This document shows positions 1 through 7,525 of a stretch of DNA of 64,000 nt, one piece after another. Source of the stretch: CAWGQN01 sp963824885 (lineage in GTDB: Bacteria > Actinomycetota > Actinomycetes > Actinomycetales > Microbacteriaceae); assembly GCA_963824885.1 (NCBI GenBank), contig CAWGQN010000010.1, positions 1-64,000 of the forward strand, written 5' to 3'. Position 1 is the first letter of the stretch, and each line of letters begins with the position of its first letter. The notes beneath the pieces are model-generated. The model had not been told where the DNA came from. It did no database searches and worked only from the letters and a program-made list of their open reading frames with translations. A program made the position numbers and the translations under genes.

Positions 1-622
1 CGGGATCGATCAGATGGTGCTGGACCTGGCCGCGCGAAGCAGGCCTCGGGCAGGCGACACTGCTGGTGGCGAGGCCGCCGGCGGTCACGGTGACGAGGTC
101 GCCACCGGGAGAGCCGGACCTCGAGCGGAACGCGCGTCGCCAGGTCACCACCCGCGTTGACCCAGTGCGCTCCTGCCGCCGCGAGCGCATCGTCGACCGT
201 GCGCCCTTTGAGACCCCGTTCAGGTCGAGGAGGAGCGCCTCAGTTCGAAAGAGCAGCCGGCCCTGCAGGGAGAGCGTGTCGAGAGCTGGGACCCGCACGG
301 GCTCGACGTCAGGACCGTCGGGCGGGAGCGCGTCAAAGTCACGGTCATAGCCGGCTCCGACCACTGAGGCGCCGACCGCAGGCGTCACGAGCCCACCCGT
401 CGCACCCGCGGCGTCGAGCGACAGCTCGAGCATCGCGGCCAGTTCGGCGCTGAGCAGGTCGGCGCCGAAGGGTCGCGCGTTGACGCGATTCAGCTCCGAC
501 CCGGCGAGGAAGCGGCTGAAGCGGGCGTCGCGGCTGCCGAAGATCGCCTTGGCCGCCTCGAGATCGCCGCCTTGCACGATCACCTCGCACCCCATCGCAC
601 GGAACGTCGCGGTGCCGGTCAC
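1..622 (-). pseudogene. ApbE-family FAD:protein FMN transferase fragment, frame-broken and open at the window edge
   Basis: ApbE enzymes attach FMN from FAD to threonine residues of exported flavoproteins. On the minus strand the translation runs through ATFRAMGCEVIV (typical ApbE N-terminus), GGLVTPAVGASVVGAGYDRD, LDLNGVSKG, then after a one-base frame break TVDDALAAAGAHWVNAGGDL, and after another break GGDLVTVTAGGLATSS and HHLIDP. These are family landmarks in the correct order. At least two frame breaks (about 190-205 and 100-120) interrupt the reading, and the C-terminus lies beyond base 1. A GTG at 622 could be the start, but the frame stays open upstream into the ABC gene. The segment is far richer in GC than the rest of the window, with nearly all codons ending in G or C. 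It could be foreign DNA, an assembly join, or poor sequence at a contig end. Confidence 0.7.
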
Positions 623-660
623 GACCCGGCGCTCGTCGTCTGGGCAGGGGTACTCGGCTG

Positions 661-1031
661 CGTCGTGGTCTCGCTGCCGTCGAGCTGCTCGAGACTGAGC
701 TGAGCAGTGGACAGCGCCAACGCGTGTCGTTGGCGCGAGCGCTCGTCCTCGGTCCCAAGCTCCTCGTTGCGGATGAACCAACGGCGGGTGTCGATCTCAC
801 GGTGCGTGACGCGGTCGTCGACGTTGTCGCCGAGCTGAAACGCGCGGGCGATTTTTCGGCCGTCGTCATCAGCCACGATCTTGCCGTGCTTCGCCAGCTC
901 ACCGATCAAATCGTTGTTTTACACGGGGGAAACGTCGTTGCGCTCGGTTCGATTGACGACGTTTGGCATAATCGCATCATCCCTTTGTTGTGGGTCTCTC
1001 ACACGCCCTGGATGATTTTCGTGCCCGCTGA
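661..1031 (+). pseudogene. ABC transporter ATP-binding protein, C-terminal part, one frameshift
   Basis: C-terminal half of an ATPase of the peptide/nickel importer type. Visible in order are the signature LSSGQRQRVSLARAL (near 700-745), Walker B LLVADEPTAGVD, and the H-loop VVISHDLAVL. The tail HHPFVVGLSHALDDFRAR, typical of oligopeptide-family ATPases, is found only after a shift of frame at 973-975, where one base appears to be missing (HNP-HHPF would be expected). The restored stop is TGA at 1029-1031. The Walker A half is absent: upstream of about 660 the sequence becomes the high-GC ApbE-like segment on the other strand. The gene is therefore truncated at its 5' end by a genuine rearrangement or by an assembly join. 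Confidence 0.75.
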
Positions 1032-1078
1032 CGAGCGGCGCATTGATCCTTTGGTAGTGTTAGTACGCTATTTTGTAT

Positions 1079-1151
1079 TCCTCGGTAGCTCAATTGGCAG
1101 AGCAATCGGCTGTTAACCGATAGGTTCTTGGTTCGAGTCCAAGCCGGGGAG
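1079..1151 (+). tRNA. tRNA-Asn (GTT)
   Basis: The 73-nt cloverleaf folds cleanly. The 7-bp acceptor TCCTCGG/CCGGGGA has one T-G wobble. The D stem is GCTC/GAGC, the anticodon stem ATCGG/CCGAT carries loop CTGTTAA (anticodon GTT, Asn), and the T arm is CTTGG-TTCGAGT-CCAAG. The discriminator is G and no CCA is encoded. It lies between the ABC ATPase tail and the convergent deformylase remnant. Confidence 0.95.
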
Positions 1152-1264
1152 CTCACCGGATCGTGAATCGACGACGAGCTGGGCGCAAGCACTCAAACAG
1201 GCTTTCTCTCTATCATTGAGATTTTTTCGACGAGGGGTCGTCGTCTCGGCGGCGTATCGCTGCG

Positions 1265-1829
1265 CTAAGGTTCGAGCTTGTCGACGCCCGGAAGCCAACT
1301 TTGGCCGGGCACTCCCCAGCCACGCTCGCGGGCAACGGCGCCCGCCGCTCGAGAGTGCGCGTCGTTGAGGCGATCCACGTAGAGGTTCCGTTGAGGCGAT
1401 CGAATTCGCGTCGAAAAATTCGAGCAAACCACCCGGTTGCGTGAATTTCAAATTCTTTGCCGCCGAGGTCACTCGCGTGCAGACTAATTGATTCTGATCG
1501 GCGAAGAGGAAATCGTTCGCCCGGAAATACAGGCAGCCCTCGGCCTCTAATTCGGGGTCTGGCTCACCGATGGGAGTTGGTCTCACCCACAGCGTGGGAT
1601 TGATCGCGACCCCGCGTCGCGCCGTGCCATCGACATCCGGGTAGTCGTACACAAATAGTCTCAGTGGAACGCCCACTTGAGGTCCCGCAAGCCCAACGCC
1701 CGGCGCTTTGTCCATCGTTTCGAACATGTCATCAACGAGAGCGCTAAGCGATGCATCACGGTCGGTCACCTCGTCGGCTGGTTGGTGGAGGATCGGATCG
1801 CCTGAGATTCGAATGGGAAGCACGGCCAT
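1265..1829 (-). pseudogene. def: Peptide deformylase remnant with two frameshifts and lost metal ligands
   Basis: Deformylases remove the N-formyl group from new proteins using a metal held by one Cys and two His. Motif 1 reads GVGLAGPQVG (usually GxGLAAPQ) and motif 2 EGCL, keeping the Cys. One base is then missing at about 1526-1530. In the shifted frame the text continues FPGERFPLRR and GWFARIFRREFDRLNGT, where the HExxH-type motif should be. Both His ligands are Arg (CGC for CAC). A second missing base near 1381-1385 leads to LYVDRLNDAHSRAAGAVARE and GWGVPGQSWLPGVDKLEP, ending at TAG 1265-1267. Two frame breaks plus loss of both His ligands argue for a true pseudogene; a working deformylase should exist elsewhere. 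It is transcribed away from the DMT gene, 37 bp apart. Confidence 0.8.
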
Positions 1830-1866
1830 TTGCCGAGAATATCAGCAGTGCAATCGCTAGGGTCAA

Positions 1867-2802
1867 ATGGTGCAAATGACCGTGGCAGGGCTTAGTCAAT
1901 CAATCGAGCTTGACCCCAAGCAGTTCTTGGGAATACCGTTTGCATTGGTCGGGGCGCTTTTTCTCTCACTAGGGGCACAATTTCAACACGGTGGCGTGGC
2001 AAAGATGGAGCACCGCCACGGTGATTCTGGCCGGGGCCTCCGCGGTCGACAACTCCTTGCCCTTCTCCGGCGGCCGTCGTGGGTTCTCGGGACCGTTTTT
2101 CTGGCCCTAGCGGTCGTATTACAACTTGTCAGTCTTCGCCTTTCCCCACTCACCGTCGTGCAGCCTCTCGGTGCAGTCGCGCTCGTGATTACCGCAATCC
2201 TCAACTCGCGAATCAGCCGAGTCACGCTTAATAAGCGCTCAATTGTGGCAATCGGCTTGTGTGTGAGCGGCGTCGGTGCTTTCGTTTCGATTGCTGCTTT
2301 TACGACGATTGATCCACCGGTATCCGATCCGGAACTCGTGACAATCTTGATTATCCTCGCGGTCGTCCTCGCGGCATTTAGTCTCTTGTTTGTTATGTTC
2401 CGAGACCGTTTTGAGGCGCTCATGTACATCGTTGCGGCGGGAGTGCTCTACGGATTTGTTGCGACGCTTGCCAAAGTCATCATCAGCAGCATCGATCAAG
2501 GAACATTCACGTGGTTGACTCTCGTGTGTCTGCTCGGCTTGTTAAGCGTCGTGGGCGTGGGTGCCTATTTCGTGCAAAACGCTTATTCGTCGGGACCGCC
2601 CGATCTTGTCATCGCTGGTTTGACGGTGATTGACCCCCTAGTCGCGGTCACAATTGGCATCGTGGTTTTGGGTGAGGCCGCTCACGCTGGTCCCTTGGCG
2701 GCAGTCGGTTTTGTCGCCTCAGGATTCGTCGCGGCGGGAGGCGTCTATTTACTGTCAAAAAATCATCCGCAGCAAAATGCGAAGCGAGCGACGACGGCGT
2801 AG
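1867..2802 (+). CDS. DMT-superfamily (EamA/NIPA-like) membrane transporter
   Basis: This 311-residue protein has about nine to ten hydrophobic segments. The first spans roughly residues 20-40 and the last about 275-298. The fold and segments such as LSPLTVVQPLGAVALVITAI and VIAGLTVIDPLVAVTIGIVV match actinobacterial DMT family proteins in which two EamA-like halves repeat. Substrate is not predictable; NIPA-type members have been linked to magnesium. The ATG at 1867 follows CTAGGG at a short spacing. It stands alone, divergent from the deformylase remnant, and a 115-bp gap follows before the glycosyltransferase. Confidence 0.8.
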   Translation: MVQMTVAGLSQSIELDPKQFLGIPFALVGALFLSLGAQFQHGGVAKMEHRHGDSGRGLRGRQLLALLRRPSWVLGTVFLALAVVLQLVSLRLSPLTVVQPLGAVALVITAILNSRISRVTLNKRSIVAIGLCVSGVGAFVSIAAFTTIDPPVSDPELVTILIILAVVLAAFSLLFVMFRDRFEALMYIVAAGVLYGFVATLAKVIISSIDQGTFTWLTLVCLLGLLSVVGVGAYFVQNAYSSGPPDLVIAGLTVIDPLVAVTIGIVVLGEAAHAGPLAAVGFVASGFVAAGGVYLLSKNHPQQNAKRATTA

Positions 2803-2917
2803 CCCGACGATTCTCGTCACCACCTACACTAGGGTGCGTGCAGCTTCTCGTCTCGCTCTCTCTTGTTCGTCGGGTGCCACCGCGTCTCCTCCGATCAATC
2901 GTAGGGAACCACATAAC

Positions 2918-4218
2918 ATGACAGATTCTCGTGCTTCGAATGCGGGTGCTGAACCCCATCTCGGTTCGGGCAATTCGCCGCTGACGGTTTTGATAGGGGC
3001 GGATACCTTCGGACCAGATGTTAATGGCGCGGCACGGTTTGCCGAACGGCTCGCCGCGGGACTCGTCTCCCGTGGGCACGCCGTCCATATTGTGGCGCCT
3101 TCCGCGACTCGCGAGCACGGCACGTGGAACGAACAGCACGAGGGCGAGTGGATGACCGTGCATCGGCTCCACAGCTGGCGCTGGTACCCGCACGATTGGT
3201 TGCGGTTTGCATTGCCGTGGCGAATTCGCGCGAACAGTGCCCGGATACTCGACGTGGTGCGGCCCGACGTCGTTCATTTTCAGTCACACATCGTCGTTGG
3301 CCGAGGACTCAGCATCGAGGCAAAAAAGCGTGGTATTCGCGTGATTGGGACGAATCACTTTATGCCCGAGAATATGCTCGAATTTACGCTTTTACCGAAG
3401 AGCGTCCAGCAGCGCGCGATTCGCATGGCGTGGCGCGCCGCCTTAAGGACATTTGGGAGGGCCGAGGCTGTGACAACGCCGACGCTCCGAGCGGCTAAGT
3501 TTCTCGAAAAATACACCGGTCTACGAGGCGTTCACGCAATTTCGTGCGGTATAAACGCACGAAATTACACCCCGAACTTCGAACCGCGAACGGAGAATCG
3601 CATTTTGTTCGTGGGAAGGATTACGGGTGAGAAACAGATTGACGTTCTGATGAAAGCCGTTGCGCAGCTTTCTGATTCGCTCGCTGTCACCCTCGAAATT
3701 GTCGGGAATGGCGATCAAAAAAAGAACCTCGAGAATCTCGCGATTGCGCTCAATATTGCCGATCGAGTGGTGTTTACCGGGTACGTGACGGACCGTGAAC
3801 TGTGCACGGCATACACGCGTGCGACGCTATTCGCGATGCCATCGGTTGCCGAACTTCAGAGCATCGCGACGATGGAAGCAATGGCGTCGGGTTTGCCAAT
3901 CATTGCGGCGAACGCAATGGCGTTGCCACATTTGGTTCGTGATGGCGAGAATGGATTTTTGTTCCCGCCGGGCAATATCGAAGAACTCGCACGCTGCATT
4001 ACGAAGGTTCTCACCGCATCGCCCGACCGCTTACGGGAGTTAAAGAGGCTTCCCTCCGGCTCATTGAAACGCACGACATCCGTCGCACGCTTTCCACCTT
4101 CGAGAGCCTGTATCGTGGTGAGGCGGTGGTTGATCGGGCCACCGAAAACGCGTCTGCTGCATCGCGCGAGGCTCTCGCGCGTAATGAGCCTTCGCGGGGC
4201 GGTAGCTCAGCTGGTTAG
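2918..4218 (+). CDS. GT4-family glycosyltransferase (one frameshift near the 3' end)
   Basis: GT-B retaining glycosyltransferase. The N-terminal acceptor domain begins LTVLIGADTFGPDVNGAAR. The nucleotide-sugar domain has ILFVGRITGEKQIDVLM and the E-x7-E type motif AELQSIATMEAMASGLP. The closest remembered pattern is the group acting on diacylglycerol or phosphatidylinositol-type lipid acceptors, so a membrane glycolipid role is likely, but the sugar is not predictable. At about 4035-4040 one base seems missing: the open frame turns into basic low-complexity text, while the next frame gives EASLRLIETHDIRRTLSTF and runs to TAG at 4216-4218. The restored length is about 434 residues. The stop lies inside the downstream tRNA gene. 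Start ATG 2918 follows AGGGAA. Confidence 0.8.
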
Positions 4219-4269
4219 AGCACTCGACTCATAATCGACAGGTCACGGGTTCAAGTCCCGTCCGCCCTA
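4196..4269 (+). tRNA. tRNA with CAT anticodon, most likely tRNA-Met (elongator)
   Basis: Acceptor GGGGCGG/CCGCCCT pairs with a G-T at the first position. D stem is GCTC/GAGC, anticodon loop CTCATAA (CAT) and T arm ACGGG-TTCAAGT-CCCGT. No CCA is encoded. The outermost pair of the anticodon stem (CTCGA/TCGAC) is a C-C mismatch. Elongator Met is favoured by general form, but a CAT anticodon modified to lysidine (Ile2) cannot be excluded from sequence. It overlaps the restored 3' end of the glycosyltransferase by 23 bases and touches the convergent hypothetical gene. Confidence 0.88.
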
Positions 4270-4986
4270 CTGAATCCCGCACGTATCGTTTATTTCGGTT
4301 GCCGCTCGCCGAAGCGGGCCGATGACGCTGTCGATAATTGGCCCCGAGTGTTCAGCGCGCACTCGCGACACGGAATGGATGAGATCGTCGCGAAAGACTG
4401 CCATTCTCGACCCCTGGGCATTCTCATCGACGTGCGGATACACCACGGTCGAGGGGTGAGTGCGGTTCATCGCATCGATGCGATTGACCATTGTTTCAAC
4501 GTACGAACGGGACGCGCGGCAGACGCTTTCTTGAATTGCGACGGCGAGCGCCGATGATATTTCGGAAGCGGACGGCCCGCGCGTGTTCCGCGCGAGTGAT
4601 TCGGTGAGGATCGGGAGGGCGACAGTGAAAAGCACACGGGACGCCTCCAACCACGTCACGGCGTGCAGTGGGCGACCGTGTGCGTCGTCTGCGTCCCGGA
4701 CCTCGGCGCAAGGTTGACGCGTCACGCGAGTGTCGCTCGGGAACAGCGACGCTACGGTTTCATTGAGAATCCAGTCGATTCTTTGCGCCATCTCTGACAC
4801 GATGACGCTGTTGCACGAAATTTCGTTGGTTTCCAGACTGAGCCCGGCGAAGAATGTGGCATGGACGCGCTCCCGCGCGTCGACGTCGAGTCTCTCGGAC
4901 AACAGTCGTTCATGCAAGCGCGTACCTAACTTCAGCTTGCCTTCAGCGGCTTCGTGTCCGTGGGGGACCGGCCCGAAGACGAGCAC
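4267..4986 (-). CDS. Hypothetical protein, about 239 residues
   Basis: I do not recognise this protein. It is a single open frame from GTG 4986 to a TGA at 4267, composed mostly of predicted helix with no membrane segment or signal peptide. The stretch SASEISSALAVAIQESVCRA followed by SYVETMVNRIDAMNR resembles helical sensor or regulator bundles in general feel only. Cysteines are scattered and no catalytic motif is evident. The C-terminus abuts the tRNA. Upstream on the same strand (to about 5480) there is no convincing partner. It is probably real given its length and lack of stops, but lineage-specific. Confidence 0.55.
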   Translation of the reverse strand: MLVFGPVPHGHEAAEGKLKLGTRLHERLLSERLDVDARERVHATFFAGLSLETNEISCNSVIVSEMAQRIDWILNETVASLFPSDTRVTRQPCAEVRDADDAHGRPLHAVTWLEASRVLFTVALPILTESLARNTRGPSASEISSALAVAIQESVCRASRSYVETMVNRIDAMNRTHPSTVVYPHVDENAQGSRMAVFRDDLIHSVSRVRAEHSGPIIDSVIGPLRRAATEINDTCGIQ

Positions 4987-5485
4987 CTACCCCCAGATAC
5001 AGCATGGCACTCTTTGGCGCGCCACGGGAGGGAAATAACAATGGAAAGCGTCGTTATTTCACCGCTTACCCCGAGATATTCGCGAACCCTTGGTGAATTG
5101 TGGGGTTTTAGGAGCGTGGCTGCCCGCGTTGGCGAGCATCACGGGGCTTCGTGACGTCTTTGCGAGGTCCGCTGCAGAAAATGCTTCGTGTTCCGTTGTT
5201 TCGTGGTCTGCTAATCTCTGCTTCGTTCTTTGGCCTCGCGAAAGATGCCGTCGCACGAGCGCTGTCGGTCGCGGAACGGGCGGATGTCCCACGAGTTGGC
5301 CAATGAGAGCGGGAAATTGTCGCGCGTTAGCAACCGATTCTGTGCTATTTTCGCTTCACGGTGCTTGAGACCCCGGCATCAACATTCTGAATCGACATTG
5401 GGGGGACAATGGCGTCACTATCGCAAACCAGGGTTTTTTTGTGGCTGCTGAGCCGTTCCCGCGCCGCCGTGGCGGGCGTTCAGTC
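4987..5485. other. Poorly coding 500-bp stretch between the hypothetical genes
   Basis: No recognisable gene fills this interval. Plus-strand reading shows two protein-like pieces in different frames: 5041-5154 (see separate entry) and about 5176-5307. The second piece contains MLRVPLFRGLLISASFFGLA followed by KDAVARALSVAERADVPRVG and a TGA. A frame break near 5150 would join them into one product of about 85-90 residues, but I know no family it matches. It could equally be decaying sequence. The 3' end holds a run of seven T at 5432-5438. Confidence 0.35.
5041..5154 (+). CDS. Short candidate ORF, 37 residues, unknown
   Basis: ATG 5041 is preceded by GGGAGG at nine bases, a strong ribosome binding site. 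The product begins MESVVISPLTPRYSRTLGEL and ends at TGA 5152-5154. There is no known family match from memory. It may be the N-terminal part of a frameshifted gene continuing to about 5307 in another frame. The ribosome binding site is the main reason to list it. Confidence 0.3.
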   Translation: MESVVISPLTPRYSRTLGELWGFRSVAARVGEHHGAS

Positions 5486-5489
5486 ATGA
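5409..5489 (+). CDS. Short candidate ORF, 26 residues, coupled to the next gene
   Basis: ATG 5409 follows a GGGGGG run. The 26-residue product starts MASLSQTRVFLWLLSRSR, and its TGA (5487-5489) overlaps the ATG of the next gene (5486) in an ATGA arrangement typical of translational coupling. A run of seven T inside the frame makes its length sensitive to a single base error. It could be a leader peptide or the end of a longer broken gene. Confidence 0.3.
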   Translation: MASLSQTRVFLWLLSRSRAAVAGVQS

Positions 5490-5842
5490 AACGTGTCTTT
5501 TATTCCGGTGGTTCAATAGTTACCGGAAGTGAGATTGCTGACGCGCTTCTCCGGTATGCAATGGAACTTGCCATGAGGCAGCTTGCGGACGTGATCGAGG
5601 TGCCGGTACTCGACGATTTTGGCGAAGTTCAGCGTGCTCAACTTCTCATTAGCCCCGCAAGCCAGCTTTTCGCGGTGGAAGTCGACGTTGGTTGTGCCGA
5701 ACTCCGCAGTGATCGCACGATTGCGACTCTCGATTGGATGCTGAAGCGCCACAACGTGGACGCTGAGCCATCCGATGACGAGTTTCTCCACCGGTTTGTC
5801 GATTGTGATCCGGTTCCCGCTGTCTCAGACGCGGCAACCTAG
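5486..5842 (+). CDS. Conserved actinobacterial-type hypothetical protein, 118 residues
   Basis: The product MKRVFYSGGSIVTGSEIADA... is a soluble alpha/beta-looking protein with LLISPASQLFAVEVDVG in the middle and an acidic C-terminal region. Its general pattern (short basic start, glycine turn, LLRYA helix, SPASQL) resembles small uncharacterised proteins I recall from Microbacteriaceae, but no function is known to me. ATG 5486 is chosen because the preceding 26-residue frame stops across it. A GTG at 5441 would add 15 residues but has no ribosome binding site. Confidence 0.6.
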   Translation: MKRVFYSGGSIVTGSEIADALLRYAMELAMRQLADVIEVPVLDDFGEVQRAQLLISPASQLFAVEVDVGCAELRSDRTIATLDWMLKRHNVDAEPSDDEFLHRFVDCDPVPAVSDAAT

Positions 5843-5929
5843 ATTGTCATGGTGCCCGAGTTCGCGGGACGGTGTCGGTGGGAAATAACCTTGTAGCCAA
5901 CAGAGTTGTCGCCGACAGCGTCGAAATGG

Positions 5930-6775
5930 ATGGTGCATATGGTTGAGTTCCCAGATTCCGCGGCACAATACGCGCTGTACCGAGAACGTCGAGAGCGCGC
6001 GGTAACGGCACCGCAGGGAAATTTGGCTCTGGTGAATACGCAGTGGGTCGCGGGGGACGACACCGCCGCCCAAGTGGTGCGGGGCGTGCCGGGGAGCTGG
6101 TCGCCCTTGCCAGCCGGGCAGTCAGGCCTTCGCGTCACGGCGCCCCCGGCGGCCAACATTCGCGTTGACGGAGTTGTTGTCGACTCAAGCGCGATTGTTC
6201 GCGGAAAAGACAGCGACGAGCCTTCGAAGGTTATCTTTAGTGACACCGTGACGGGCTTCGTGATTGGGAACGAACACCGTGAATACGCTCTTCGGGTGTG
6301 GGATGCCAATTCAGATGGGATTCGAGAATTTGAAAGAATTGACGCTTTCCCATTTGACCCAGATTGGGTGATAGAGGCGACGTTTGTGCCAAACGACGAC
6401 GGCGCTACCATCGGAATCGAACACCTGAAGGACGAGGGGAAAACGCGAAACAAGGTTGTTCCCGGGGACATTGTCTTCGAGCGGGGCGGGACGACGTACC
6501 GCATCGCTGCGTTTCACGAGGGATCCGCATTGCTCTTGGTTTTTGCAGATACGACGACCGGTGATTCAACGTACGCTGTGGGCCGATTTCTCATGGTCGC
6601 GCCACGGGCCGATGGCGCGATTACCCTCGACTTCAATCGCGCATTCTTACCGCCGTGCGCATTCTCTCAAAGCTTCAATTGCCCCATGCCGCCTCCGCAG
6701 AATCGGTTCCGATTTGCGATAGAAGCCGGAGAAAAGAACGTACTCAACCGGTCAGGTGGTGTGCTCCACGCGTGA
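5930..6775 (+). CDS. DUF1684 domain protein
   Basis: A soluble protein of about 281 residues of the DUF1684 family. The diagnostic C-terminal block is visible: LDFNRAFLPPCAFSQSFNCP, then PPPQNRFRFAIEAGEK. Upstream, the region around VIFSDTVTGF and ALRVWDANSD forms the beta-rich body. The biochemical role of the family is not established. Start ATG 5930 is favoured over the GTG/ATG alternatives within 30 bases, none of which has a clear ribosome binding site. Its 3' end overlaps the convergent PadR gene by 24 bases. Confidence 0.8.
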   Translation: MVHMVEFPDSAAQYALYRERRERAVTAPQGNLALVNTQWVAGDDTAAQVVRGVPGSWSPLPAGQSGLRVTAPPAANIRVDGVVVDSSAIVRGKDSDEPSKVIFSDTVTGFVIGNEHREYALRVWDANSDGIREFERIDAFPFDPDWVIEATFVPNDDGATIGIEHLKDEGKTRNKVVPGDIVFERGGTTYRIAAFHEGSALLLVFADTTTGDSTYAVGRFLMVAPRADGAITLDFNRAFLPPCAFSQSFNCPMPPPQNRFRFAIEAGEKNVLNRSGGVLHA

Positions 6776-7387
6776 CGACGCGGTCCCAACCTGTTGTCCG
6801 GTCACGCGATGTGGACGACGGCCACGGAGCGGTTTTTCAGAGGAATAAGACACGGCCGTCGCCTCAGTGCGAGAGACCGTGTGGAGCCAATCAAGCGCCG
6901 CGTCGGCGACGAGCGCGTTCGCTCGCGCAACGAGGTTCGTGCCCTCGTGATCATGCGGCGTGCGCGCGTTACTCGCTGGATTTCGAATGGCACCTCGCTG
7001 CTTCCACAATGCCGCGTAGGACTCGATCAAAGCGTCGTGCGGGGAATTGGGGAGACTGCGGGCGATAAGAACGCGGTCAAGCATCTCGTCCCAATTGTCG
7101 CTTCCCATACTGTCCGAGGCGTCTCGAAGCCACGCGTCCGCTGCGACCCGGCCGGCCTCGGTCAGCGCAAAAAGGGTGAGACCGTCCGCAGTCGTTCCCG
7201 CAGTTTCCACGAGGCCCTGCTTGGAAAGACGGTCAAGTGTTGTATACGCCTGCCCGACATTCACCGGTGCCCTGTGCGCAGCGCGGCGCTGGAATTCGCT
7301 GAGTAATTGAGAACCATAAGCGGGACCAATTGTGAGAATTGCCAACATTCCGCCTCGTACCGACACTGCTTCCTCAATTTCTCTCAA
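6752..7387 (-). CDS. PadR-family transcriptional regulator
   Basis: 211 residues. The N-terminal winged helix (about residues 5-85) shows ILTIGPAYGSQLLSEFQRRA, then VNVGQAYTTLDRLSKQGLVE and the wing LTLFALTEAGRVAADAWL. The C-terminal half is helical, as expected for the dimerisation part of PadR proteins. These regulators bind small molecules or respond to stress and often repress neighbouring transporters. None is adjacent here, so the target may be itself or the divergent DUF3145 gene. The shared intergenic region carries a 9-bp inverted repeat. Confidence 0.82.
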   Translation of the reverse strand: MREIEEAVSVRGGMLAILTIGPAYGSQLLSEFQRRAAHRAPVNVGQAYTTLDRLSKQGLVETAGTTADGLTLFALTEAGRVAADAWLRDASDSMGSDNWDEMLDRVLIARSLPNSPHDALIESYAALWKQRGAIRNPASNARTPHDHEGTNLVARANALVADAALDWLHTVSRTEATAVSYSSEKPLRGRRPHRVTGQQVGTASSRVEHTT

Positions 7388-7393
7388 GTGACC

Positions 7394-7446
7394 CTTAATT
7401 ATTCATCGTATTGCGGGGTTTGAGCAGCGGATCAGGCATAATTAAG
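7394..7446. promoter_or_regulatory. Inverted repeat in the PadR / DUF3145 divergent region
   Basis: CTTAATTAT at 7394-7402 and its exact reverse complement ATAATTAAG at 7438-7446, with centres 44 bp apart (close to four helical turns). The pair lies between two divergent starts, just upstream of the PadR gene. An operator for the PadR protein is plausible, but the arms do not match the usual ATGT-N8-ACAT PadR pattern, so this is inference. Confidence 0.35.
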
Positions 7447-7525
7447 AAAAGCAAGCGCGAGTTGTCGCAATTTGGCCGTTGACCGAGACCGTTGGGGAAG
7501 ACGTATCTCACGGAACGGAGGAATT

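Noticed and set aside
345..909. Long minus-strand frames opposite the ABC ATPase tail
   Set aside because: Arg/Ser-rich shadow text with no motif; the plus-strand ABC signature and the differently framed ApbE motifs account for the region.
977..1192. Minus-strand frame across tRNA-Asn with text like PAWTRTKNL
   Set aside because: It is the familiar false translation of a tRNA antisense strand; the cloverleaf on the plus strand explains the sequence.
5426..5445. T-run at 5432-5438 as an intrinsic terminator
   Set aside because: No stable GC-rich hairpin precedes the T-run; it lies within a candidate coding frame.
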